Of a stretch of 24,378 bases of DNA, positions 7,096 to 13,478 are shown piece after piece. Numbering within the stretch: position 1 is the stretch's first letter; the number at the start of each line of letters is the position of its first letter. The translations under genes were made by a program, and so were the position numbers. The stretch comes from a virus, in IMG/VR virus record IMGVR_UViG_3300043803_000981, positions 1-24,378 of that record; one strand, 5' to 3'. The notes below the pieces were generated by a model. It was not told where the DNA came from, did not search any database, and saw only the letters and a list, made by a program, of their open reading frames with translations.

Positions 7096-7925
7096 TGGTA
7101 CAGATGGTAGGCACACAACCAATTGATTTTTATTACCCAGATGGGTTGAGCGGTCAAGCCATAACTCCATCCAACAACAACGAGGGGTGCATAGATTGGA
7201 TTACGGAAAGAATAATAAACTATCGCTACGCAGGCGCAGACGCACAGAGACCCATATTTGAGAACACCCTCATCGGCAAGAACCGGACGGGTTGCGACAG
7301 CCCGTCGCTCCGTGTGAGTGCCGAATACAGGAGACAACTGGGACCGAACAACCCATCCACCGGCAGGAGGACAACGCAGACCGTCTGCTCCGGAGTTGGT
7401 CCGATAAAGTATGCCTACATCACGGGTAAGTTGCCGGACACCCTGACCTTCAACATTGATACAGGAAGTTTTGAGGGGTGCATTCCGGAACTGGACACCT
7501 TCCTCGGCAAGGATGTCCTCGGCTCGGAGATGACACCACCTCGGACCGCGAGCGGAGCGGACGGTCTGGCGGTCTCTGACTACGGCTTCAACTACGGCGA
7601 GCAGGAGCCTCAGAGATATGACGAGACAAACTACGCGAGCGGGGGGTCAAGTGCTCTGTATTTGGGAGGATTTGGTACTGCAATCTCCATTCCGTTCATT
7701 GCAAGGGCGTTTGATTCGTCCGATCCGTACGGCAACTATATTGATGGGGAGTTCGTACTGAATGTCCTGAACAATTGGTCATCCGATCGTGACTCGCTCG
7801 TCCTAAATATCAGGAATCAGATGTACCTTGACGGTAAACCAGTGACGAACGCCGAATATCTTAACGGCATGAAGGCTAAGGGTTACTTCAACGACATCGG
7901 GACATGTACTTGCGACGAGGAGTGA
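7095..7925 (+). CDS. Hub-region protein with an Ig/cadherin-like (He_PIG-type) segment
   Basis: A 276-residue protein. It contains PIKYAYITGKLPDTLTFNIDTGSFEGCIPE (residues about 103-132, quoted in parts: KLPDTLTFNIDTG then FEGCIPE), which fits the pattern LPxGLTxxxxTGxxxG of putative Ig (He_PIG) domains, and later FIARAFDSSDPYGNYIDGEF plus VLNNWSSDRD, which fits the closing strands of the same fold and the NNWSxDRD motif I associate with cyanophage structural proteins. The two halves are separated by about 70 residues of Gly/Ser-rich sequence. Several cysteines are spread through it, ending in CTCDEE. It is translationally coupled to the gene before (TGATG) and sits one base before the PAAR gene, so a role in the spike complex is likely. 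Precise function unknown. Confidence 0.7.
   Translation: MVQMVGTQPIDFYYPDGLSGQAITPSNNNEGCIDWITERIINYRYAGADAQRPIFENTLIGKNRTGCDSPSLRVSAEYRRQLGPNNPSTGRRTTQTVCSGVGPIKYAYITGKLPDTLTFNIDTGSFEGCIPELDTFLGKDVLGSEMTPPRTASGADGLAVSDYGFNYGEQEPQRYDETNYASGGSSALYLGGFGTAISIPFIARAFDSSDPYGNYIDGEFVLNVLNNWSSDRDSLVLNIRNQMYLDGKPVTNAEYLNGMKAKGYFNDIGTCTCDEE
7803..7809 (+). promoter_or_regulatory. Possible internal late promoter box CTAAATA
   Basis: CTAAATA lies inside the 3' part of the Ig-like gene, 118 bases before the PAAR start. It could give extra late transcription of PAAR and the genes after it. Fewer than one copy per strand is expected by chance, and this one lies within a codon run, so support is weak. Confidence 0.3.
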
Positions 7926-7926
7926 T

Positions 7927-8214
7927 ATGCCCGCAGCCCACCGAAAAGCCGATCTATGCACAGGACACGGATGCTTCCCGCCAAGACGAAATCTTGACGG
8001 CTCGTCCAATGTGTTCGTCAACAGCCTTGGTTGGCACCTGAAGGGTGGGAAGTGGGCAACTCATTGCTGTGGAGATTCATGTCATCAGAGCACTACTGCG
8101 GAGGGTTCCTCTTCCGTTTTTGTAAACAGCAAGCCAGCGACCAGAATCGGTGATCCGGTTGACTGCAATTCGGCATGCGGTAGAGGAAGCCCAAATGTAT
8201 TCGCAGGAGGTTGA
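7927..8214 (+). CDS. 5.4: PAAR-repeat spike tip (gp5.4)
   Basis: A 95-residue PAAR protein, the length expected for T4 gp5.4 (97). The sharp metal-stabilised cone sits on the distal end of the spike and first touches the membrane. Three repeats of the signature hairpin are visible: SSNVFVN at 26-32, SSSVFVN at 61-67 and SPNVFAGG at 88-95, plus the family RIGDPV at 73-78. Potential metal ligands are C11, H14, C16, H46, C47, C48, C52, H53, C80 and C84, which is cysteine-richer than the three-His one-Cys site of T4. The ATG follows GAGGAG by 5-6 bases. The gene ends just before the membrane-anchored GAF-like gene, with an AGGAGG for the latter inside its last codons. Confidence 0.92.
   Translation: MPAAHRKADLCTGHGCFPPRRNLDGSSNVFVNSLGWHLKGGKWATHCCGDSCHQSTTAEGSSSVFVNSKPATRIGDPVDCNSACGRGSPNVFAGG
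8205..8210 (+). promoter_or_regulatory. Ribosome binding site AGGAGG that fixes the start at 8220
   Basis: AGGAGG, a full Shine-Dalgarno sequence, lies 9 bases before ATG 8220 but directly touches TTG 8211. The spacing therefore supports the ATG as the start of the following gene over the longer TTG reading. Confidence 0.75.
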
Positions 8215-8219
8215 CTGAG

Positions 8220-8849
8220 ATGATTTTAGGAATCGCACCGGAGTCGTGGTTCAATATCGGGTTCGGAATTGCCTGTCTTGCCGCCGGTCTGTTGGGCGGA
8301 TGGGGATGGAAGGGCAAGGTGGACAAAAAGGGAGAAGAACGCGAGAAGGAGGATGCCTCCATCAGCAAGTCCGACTACCAGACGAGGCACAGCAATGTCC
8401 ATGACCTGCTGACCACCCTGAGAGTTGAGACCGGAGCCACCCGTGCCAAGATCGGTCACTTCCACAACGGCGGCAAGTTCCTTGACGGAAGCCCCATGAA
8501 GAAGTTCAGCATCACCCATGAGTCGTGCGTGCGGGGGGTTCCCTATGACGGACCGCAGTTGCAGAACATTCATGTGACCCTCTTCTGGGACATGATTGAG
8601 AACATGCGGGACAATGGGGGCGGTCTTCACAAGACTGATGACATGCGGGACGGTTACTTCCGTTCCTACAACAAGTCCAACGACACCGTCGCATACGGCA
8701 TCCTGCCGATCATCAAACAAGACCTGTACATAGGGTTCATCATGCTGGAGTGGTTTGACGATCAGACCCCTCCACACGACGATCCCAGTTTCGTAAGCAC
8801 TTTCCGACAGATGCGGGATTACATTGAGTTGGAACTCGCATTGAGGTGA
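8220..8849 (+). CDS. Membrane-anchored GAF-like protein of unknown function
   Basis: A 209-residue protein. Residues about 8-28 (SWFNIGFGIACLAAGLLGG) form one strong membrane segment, followed by a charged stretch (KGKVDKKGEEREKED) that by the positive-inside rule would lie in the cytoplasm. The remainder reads like a GAF-type sensor fold: VHDLLTTLRVETGATRAKIGHFHNGGKFLDG, quoted in part as LLTTLRVETGATRAKIGHFHNG, then FSITHESCVRGVP, AYGILPIIKQDLYIGFIMLEW. I recall similar membrane-plus-GAF-like proteins in assorted phages, all without a known role. Here it sits between the PAAR tip and gp25, coupled to both. It could be a virion protein inserted in the host membrane during injection, or a host-membrane protein made late in infection. 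No catalytic motif is visible. Confidence 0.75.
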   Translation: MILGIAPESWFNIGFGIACLAAGLLGGWGWKGKVDKKGEEREKEDASISKSDYQTRHSNVHDLLTTLRVETGATRAKIGHFHNGGKFLDGSPMKKFSITHESCVRGVPYDGPQLQNIHVTLFWDMIENMRDNGGGLHKTDDMRDGYFRSYNKSNDTVAYGILPIIKQDLYIGFIMLEWFDDQTPPHDDPSFVSTFRQMRDYIELELALR

Positions 8850-8852
8850 CCT

Positions 8853-9233
8853 ATGGCTAAGTTCGTGGATCTGGACATCAACTTTGACCGCAACCCCTTC
8901 ACGGGAGATGTCGTGGTCCGCACCGAAGAGGAAGCGGTCAAGAGATCGCTTCGCAACCTGCTCCTCTACAAGAGAGGGGAGAAGCCTTTCCATCCCGAAA
9001 TCTCCTCTGGACTGATTGACCTTCTGTTTGAGCCTGTTGATCCCATCATGGTCATGGAACTGCGGAACCGCATCACCCACATGATCGCCAGATACGAACC
9101 CCGCATCAAGGAAGCCGAGGTAGATGTGGCACATGTGATAGATAAGAACGAGATCCGCGTGACCATCAAGTTCGCGATGTTCAACATCCAGCGGGTGTTC
9201 AGCACAACCATTACCCTCCAGAGGATGAGATGA
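8853..9233 (+). CDS. 25: Baseplate wedge protein gp25
   Basis: A 126-residue homologue of T4 gp25 (132), the conserved sheath-initiator wedge protein also present in type VI secretion (TssE). It keeps the family's SLRNLLLYKRGEKPFHPEISSGL segment (in part: RNLLLYKRGEKPF), LFEPVD, the EPR triad at YEPRI (residues about 89-93) that engages the gp6/gp53 core, and a final beta strand. The start ATG has GAGGTGA a few bases upstream, in the tail of the GAF-like gene. It overlaps gp6 by ATGA. All expected features are intact. Confidence 0.95.
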   Translation: MAKFVDLDINFDRNPFTGDVVVRTEEEAVKRSLRNLLLYKRGEKPFHPEISSGLIDLLFEPVDPIMVMELRNRITHMIARYEPRIKEAEVDVAHVIDKNEIRVTIKFAMFNIQRVFSTTITLQRMR

Positions 9234-11134
9234 GCAACAACACGGCAAACACCCCGATTGACTCGCTTGAGTTTGACCAGATCAAGACGAACCTGAAGGA
9301 CTACCTGCGTGGGCAGCAGCAGTTCAAGGATTACGATTTTGAGGGGTCGTCCCTGTCCATCATCCTTGACCTCCTCGCCTACAACACCCACTATCAGGCA
9401 TATTACGCCAACATGGCGGCGAACGAGTCATTCCTTGACTCCGCCGTCATCCGCCCATCGGTCGTTTCGCTTGCCAAGCACCTTGACTATGTGCCTCGCT
9501 CCAAGAAGGCGGCAACGCTCGTCGTGGATGTTTTATATGACAACGATGTTACCGATCAGGTCATCGGGGGCAAGTTGTTCCTTGAGAAGAATCGGGTCTT
9601 CCGTGGGGTGGACCAGAACGGCAAGGCGATCAACTTCGTCAACCTACAGACGCATCAGGTGACTCGGCAGGGAGGGGTCAACGCCGCGAGAGGGGTGGTG
9701 CTTTCCCAAGGCAACCTCAAGTCCGTCTCGTTCATCGCGAACACCACGGAAGTGGTCGCTCCCACCTTCACCATCCCCGACAAGAACATAGACATTGATA
9801 CCCTGAACATCATCGTCCAGCGTTCCACCACCACCACCGAAGGATCGGCGAACCTGTGGGTACGAGGCAGGGACATCACCAAGTTGAGCGGGGACACCCG
9901 CGTGTTCTTCGTTCAGGAGGGCAGCAACGGCTTCTGGCAGTTCTACTTCGGGGACGGCATCCTCGGAAGGCAGATCCAGAACGGCAACCTCATCACAGCG
10001 ACCTACCTAACGACATCGGGTTCGGCTGGCAACGGGATCGGTTACAACGATGACATCCGTTACGCCGGAACCATACAGAATGCCCTGTCCGTGTCCGTAC
10101 AGACCGAAGATGACGGGACGGTCATCCCATCGTTCGGGGGCGAGGACGAGGAGAGCATTGACTCAATCAAGTTCTATGCCCCTCGCACCTATCAGGCGCA
10201 GGAGCGTGCGGTCACCGCGGACGATTATCTCGCCGTGCTGGGACGGGAGTACTCCAGCCGAGCCGACTCCTACTTCATCTGGGGAGGCGAGGAGAACATC
10301 CCGCCGCAATACGGCAAGGTGTTCATCAGCATCCGTCCCAAGCAGGGTCGTCGGCTGTCTTTCGGCGAGAAGCAGGCGATTGAGAAGAGCATTCTGGGAG
10401 AGCGCAATCTCGTCACGATCACGCCCGAGGTGGTGGACCCCGATTTCCTGTACATCATCCCCACCATCACGGTCTATTACGACGAGGCCAAGACGGTCCT
10501 CAACTCAACCGGCATCGCAAGCAAGGTCCGCGACTTCGTGCTGGTCTACAATGGCGAGGAACTGGGAGGCTTCCAGAAGAACTTCCGATCGTCCAACTTC
10601 ACCTCGCTGATTGATGCCTTGGCTCCGACCATCAACTCCAACACCCTTGAGTTGAAGTTGGCGAAAGCACTTGAGCCGTCGTTGGGCAGGTCATCCACCT
10701 ATACGGTGCGATTTGACAACGCTCTGTATCACCCGATTGACGGCTACACTCCCATCTTGAGCAGCCAGTCTTTCGTATATCAGGACGCGACATCGTCTGC
10801 CTTGGTGAAGCCGAATGTGACCGCCTACCTTGAGGATGACGGCTACGGGATCGTCCGCATCTACAAGATCGTCAACAACTCAAAGGTCATCATCAAGCCC
10901 AACATCGGCACGATTGACTACGAGACGGGACTGGTGACCCTGAAGAACTTCGCTCCGGTGACGCTTGCGGATGGCAGGACGGAAATCCGCATCACGGTCC
11001 AGCCGAGGAATCGGGACATCTTCTCGCGGCGCAACCAGATCATTGAGATTGACATTGATGGTGTCTCCGTCACCGCCGTGCCCGAGAAGACCAAGATTTA
11101 CAATTCATCCACCGATTCAACATTCCCGAGGTGA
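9230..11134 (+). CDS. 6: Baseplate wedge protein gp6
   Basis: A 634-residue homologue of T4 gp6 (660), which forms the iris-like ring of wedge dimers and drives sheath contraction. The N-terminal FDQIKTNLKDYLRGQQQFKDY, YDFEGSSLSIILDLLAYNTHY and AANESFLDSAVIRPSV are diagnostic for gp6/baseplate-J proteins. The central part has the FGDGILGRQ loop and TADDYLAVLGREYSS (residues about 329-344), the J-like domain. The C-terminal third (VFIS..PKQGRRLS, then FKKNFRSSNFTSLIDAL-like segments) also follows the family. It overlaps gp25 by 4 bases and stands three bases before the next gene. I see no insertions or breaks. Confidence 0.94.
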   Translation: MSNNTANTPIDSLEFDQIKTNLKDYLRGQQQFKDYDFEGSSLSIILDLLAYNTHYQAYYANMAANESFLDSAVIRPSVVSLAKHLDYVPRSKKAATLVVDVLYDNDVTDQVIGGKLFLEKNRVFRGVDQNGKAINFVNLQTHQVTRQGGVNAARGVVLSQGNLKSVSFIANTTEVVAPTFTIPDKNIDIDTLNIIVQRSTTTTEGSANLWVRGRDITKLSGDTRVFFVQEGSNGFWQFYFGDGILGRQIQNGNLITATYLTTSGSAGNGIGYNDDIRYAGTIQNALSVSVQTEDDGTVIPSFGGEDEESIDSIKFYAPRTYQAQERAVTADDYLAVLGREYSSRADSYFIWGGEENIPPQYGKVFISIRPKQGRRLSFGEKQAIEKSILGERNLVTITPEVVDPDFLYIIPTITVYYDEAKTVLNSTGIASKVRDFVLVYNGEELGGFQKNFRSSNFTSLIDALAPTINSNTLELKLAKALEPSLGRSSTYTVRFDNALYHPIDGYTPILSSQSFVYQDATSSALVKPNVTAYLEDDGYGIVRIYKIVNNSKVIIKPNIGTIDYETGLVTLKNFAPVTLADGRTEIRITVQPRNRDIFSRRNQIIEIDIDGVSVTAVPEKTKIYNSSTDSTFPR

Positions 11135-11137
11135 TTC

Positions 11138-12970
11138 ATGGGCATTGATGACAACAAGCAACTGTCGGAGTTGGTGTCAAGCCAACTGCCCGAGTTCGTG
11201 CGGGTGGACCACCCCACGCTTGTTGCCTTCCTTTCGGCATACTACGAGTGGCTTGACCTTCGGAGGGACAGCGGCTTGCTGGTATCCCCGATGTCCATGC
11301 GAGATGTGCCGGATGTGGACCGGACGATGGACCAGTTCATCGCGGAGTTCAAGAGCGAGTACCTGTTCCAGTTTCCTGAGTCTCTGGCGGTCAGTTCGCA
11401 GACCGGAATGCCCGTTGACGATCGCAAACTCATCAAGACCATCAAGCAGTTCTACCGAGCCAAGGGCACGGAGAAGGCATATGAGTTCCTGTTCCGCATC
11501 CTGTACGATACGGGGGTTGAGTTCTATTACCCCAAGCAGGACATCCTTCGCCTGTCCTCCGGCAAGTGGGTACAGAACAACTACCTGCGGGTCTCCAATG
11601 TGATCGGCGACAGCATCTTCCGTGCGGCTGGCAACAACATCGTGCAGAGGGACTCGTCGGGCATTCTTGCGACGGCAAGGGTCGTCAGCGTGTCCGTATA
11701 CCAGAAGGGCAACTTCAATGTCGCCGAACTGCTCATCAGTGGTCGTAACGGAACCTTCCGCACGGGCGCGAGATACGGCTTTGAGTTCACGGACGGAGAC
11801 GAGACATTCAGGGAGAATCGCATCTACAGCGTGGTCTCCTCGGTCAACATCACCGATGGAGGTGAAGGATATCGTCCGGGTGATAGGGTCGTGTTTGAGT
11901 CCACGGGATCGGATGTCGGACAGAGAGCCTATGGCACCGTGACGCAGGTGGACTCGGCAGGCACCGTCCAGAAGATCAAGATTGAGGACTTCGGCATCAA
12001 CTACGAGGTTCCCCCGATCGTCAGGATCAACAGCGTGAGCGGTTCGGGGTTCGTGGGGACGGCTGTTGTAGGTTCCCTATGCTCGGAACTGGGCTACTAT
12101 GCCAACAACGACGGCAGGTTGAGCACCAACAAGGTCATTCAGGACAACCATTTCTACCAGAACTGGTCGTATGTCCTGAAGTCGGAGGTGGTCATTGATA
12201 CCTACCGAGAGGCCATCCGCAAGTTGATTCACCCCGTGGGTACGGCGATGTTCGGCTCCGTGTCGGTCAAGCGTTGTACTAAGGACAATCTGGGGCAGAA
12301 TGTGGTCCTTGACTCGTTCAAAGTGCCTTACATCGGCAACTACCTCCCGTATACCTTCAGCACATACGACAACCTCAAGAACTGGTTCGGGGACACCGGC
12401 ACGGCTGGATATCACCCCGAGGTTCATGATAGGCTGATTAGATTGACGAGTCCCACCGACCCCCCGCAGATTTCCGGAAACCCTATCAGCAACTCCATAT
12501 CCTTCGTGGAGTCAACCATAGGTGCATTGGGACAGACAGGTGTCTCTGGATACACGGGAGCCGCATATACAAGACCACTCAACTCGGATGAGCCGTACTG
12601 GTTCGTGTACGAGCACCCGAACAACAGCCCGTCAATCGCAAACACCAAGCACATTGCCAAGGTTTGGTCCGACCAGTTGAGGGGCAGATGCGACTTCCTG
12701 TCATGGCCCGAGTGGACGCTCCAGAGCGGGACCGACGAGGATCGCAAGGATTGGGAACTTGCGATGCCCACCGGAACCACCGGTTGCTGCGTCGGCGTGG
12801 ACGGGCAGACGGTCAGTTCCTATGGTGGATTCACTGGAACGAACCGATGGAGATCGGACAATACCTTCAAGTACGCCGAGTTGGTCTATGCCGAGGACGA
12901 GAGTGAATTCCGGAAACTGACCGCTAGGTCTTTCTTTGAGATGGGTGTGGGGGACAAGAACTTCAACTGA
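11138..12970 (+). CDS. Baseplate wedge protein in the gp7 position
   Basis: A 610-residue structural protein. Residues 1-150 contain LPEFVRVDHPTLVAFLSAYYEWLD, quoted in part, FIAEFKSEYLFQFP, and LIKTIKQFYRAKGTEKAYEF with FLFRILYDTGVEFYYPKQD. This pattern follows gp6 in cyanophage genomes and is usually labelled baseplate wedge or gp7-like. Beta-rich repeats occupy about 150-335. NHFYQNWSYVLKSEV and AIRKLIHPVGTAMFG (about 337-375) are also family features. From about 390 on, a C-terminal region of about 220 residues is unfamiliar, with CCVGVDG and Trp-rich parts. It is much shorter than T4 gp7 (1032), so orthology is by position. It begins 3 bases after gp6. Confidence 0.75.
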   Translation: MGIDDNKQLSELVSSQLPEFVRVDHPTLVAFLSAYYEWLDLRRDSGLLVSPMSMRDVPDVDRTMDQFIAEFKSEYLFQFPESLAVSSQTGMPVDDRKLIKTIKQFYRAKGTEKAYEFLFRILYDTGVEFYYPKQDILRLSSGKWVQNNYLRVSNVIGDSIFRAAGNNIVQRDSSGILATARVVSVSVYQKGNFNVAELLISGRNGTFRTGARYGFEFTDGDETFRENRIYSVVSSVNITDGGEGYRPGDRVVFESTGSDVGQRAYGTVTQVDSAGTVQKIKIEDFGINYEVPPIVRINSVSGSGFVGTAVVGSLCSELGYYANNDGRLSTNKVIQDNHFYQNWSYVLKSEVVIDTYREAIRKLIHPVGTAMFGSVSVKRCTKDNLGQNVVLDSFKVPYIGNYLPYTFSTYDNLKNWFGDTGTAGYHPEVHDRLIRLTSPTDPPQISGNPISNSISFVESTIGALGQTGVSGYTGAAYTRPLNSDEPYWFVYEHPNNSPSIANTKHIAKVWSDQLRGRCDFLSWPEWTLQSGTDEDRKDWELAMPTGTTGCCVGVDGQTVSSYGGFTGTNRWRSDNTFKYAELVYAEDESEFRKLTARSFFEMGVGDKNFN

Positions 12971-12994
12971 CGAACGAATCAGGTTCAGCGAGGG

Positions 12995-13468
12995 GTGTTT
13001 GATGTCCGTCCTTCCCTGAACATCACCTCGCCAAGAAACGGGTCAACATTCTCGTTCACGCCCAATCCGGAGAATGACCCCGAACTGTCCAAGGAAGAGA
13101 TCCTGAAGATTGGGGGAGACAAGTTCCAATACAGGGCGGTGCTTCCTGTGGAATACGAGATCGTCAATCCGCAGGCCATGATTGACTACCCGATCGCCGG
13201 AGTCATGGCCATTCTAGACAACGGGCAGAAGATATATGACTACAGGTTGAGCGGCTCCGTTTTCTTCTCTGGGGTGGAGGATGGGAAGCACACCATCACC
13301 GTCAAGTTCTTTGACGATAAGAAACGACCGATGGAATACCTGCCGACATCCACCATCACCGTGGTGTATGGGCTGAACCCTGCCAAGAGCGGCATCCTCT
13401 TCTCCACCGTACAAGGACCGATTTCACTATCCACGGCGATATCCGAAGTCTTGGTCTCGGAGGTCTAA
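12995..13468 (+). CDS. Small Ig-like structural protein
   Basis: A 157-residue protein starting with PSLNITSPRNGSTFSF, the opening strand of bacterial Ig-like domains, and continuing with YRAVLPVEYEIVNPQ, AGVMAILDNGQKIYDYRL, and GVEDGKHTITVKFFDD followed by STITVVYG. These are consistent with a single beta-sandwich of about 115 residues, followed by a short C-terminal strand. The only in-frame start after the upstream stop is GTG at 12995; its ribosome binding site is poor (GAGG abuts it), so translation may depend on the gene before, which ends 24 bases earlier. It lies between the gp7-like and gp8 genes and is probably a baseplate decoration or a connector to gp8 (inference). Confidence 0.75.
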   Translation: MFDVRPSLNITSPRNGSTFSFTPNPENDPELSKEEILKIGGDKFQYRAVLPVEYEIVNPQAMIDYPIAGVMAILDNGQKIYDYRLSGSVFFSGVEDGKHTITVKFFDDKKRPMEYLPTSTITVVYGLNPAKSGILFSTVQGPISLSTAISEVLVSEV

Positions 13469-13471
13469 ATA
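13465..13471 (+). promoter_or_regulatory. Putative late promoter box CTAAATA before gp8
   Basis: CTAAATA overlaps the stop codon of the Ig-like gene and ends 7 bases before the gp8 ATG, almost the same spacing as the box before gp48. The nearest good Shine-Dalgarno (GGAGG, 13459-13463) is upstream of the box, so a transcript from here would lack it and be leaderless or nearly so. Confidence 0.55.
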
Positions 13472-13478
13472 AGAAGCC

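Noticed and set aside
8211-8849. TTG start for the GAF-like gene
   Set aside because: AGGAGG touches TTG directly; the ATG at 8220 has proper spacing.
8226-9248. 340-residue open frame on the minus strand
   Set aside because: Opposite the GAF-like and gp25 genes. Long antisense frames are expected from the codon bias of this G+C-rich DNA.
10050-10610. 186-residue plus-strand frame within gp6
   Set aside because: Ser/Arg-rich out-of-frame translation of gp6, typical of a shadow frame.
12971-12994. Possible terminator between the gp7-like and Ig-like genes
   Set aside because: Only 24 bases without a stable stem or T-run.
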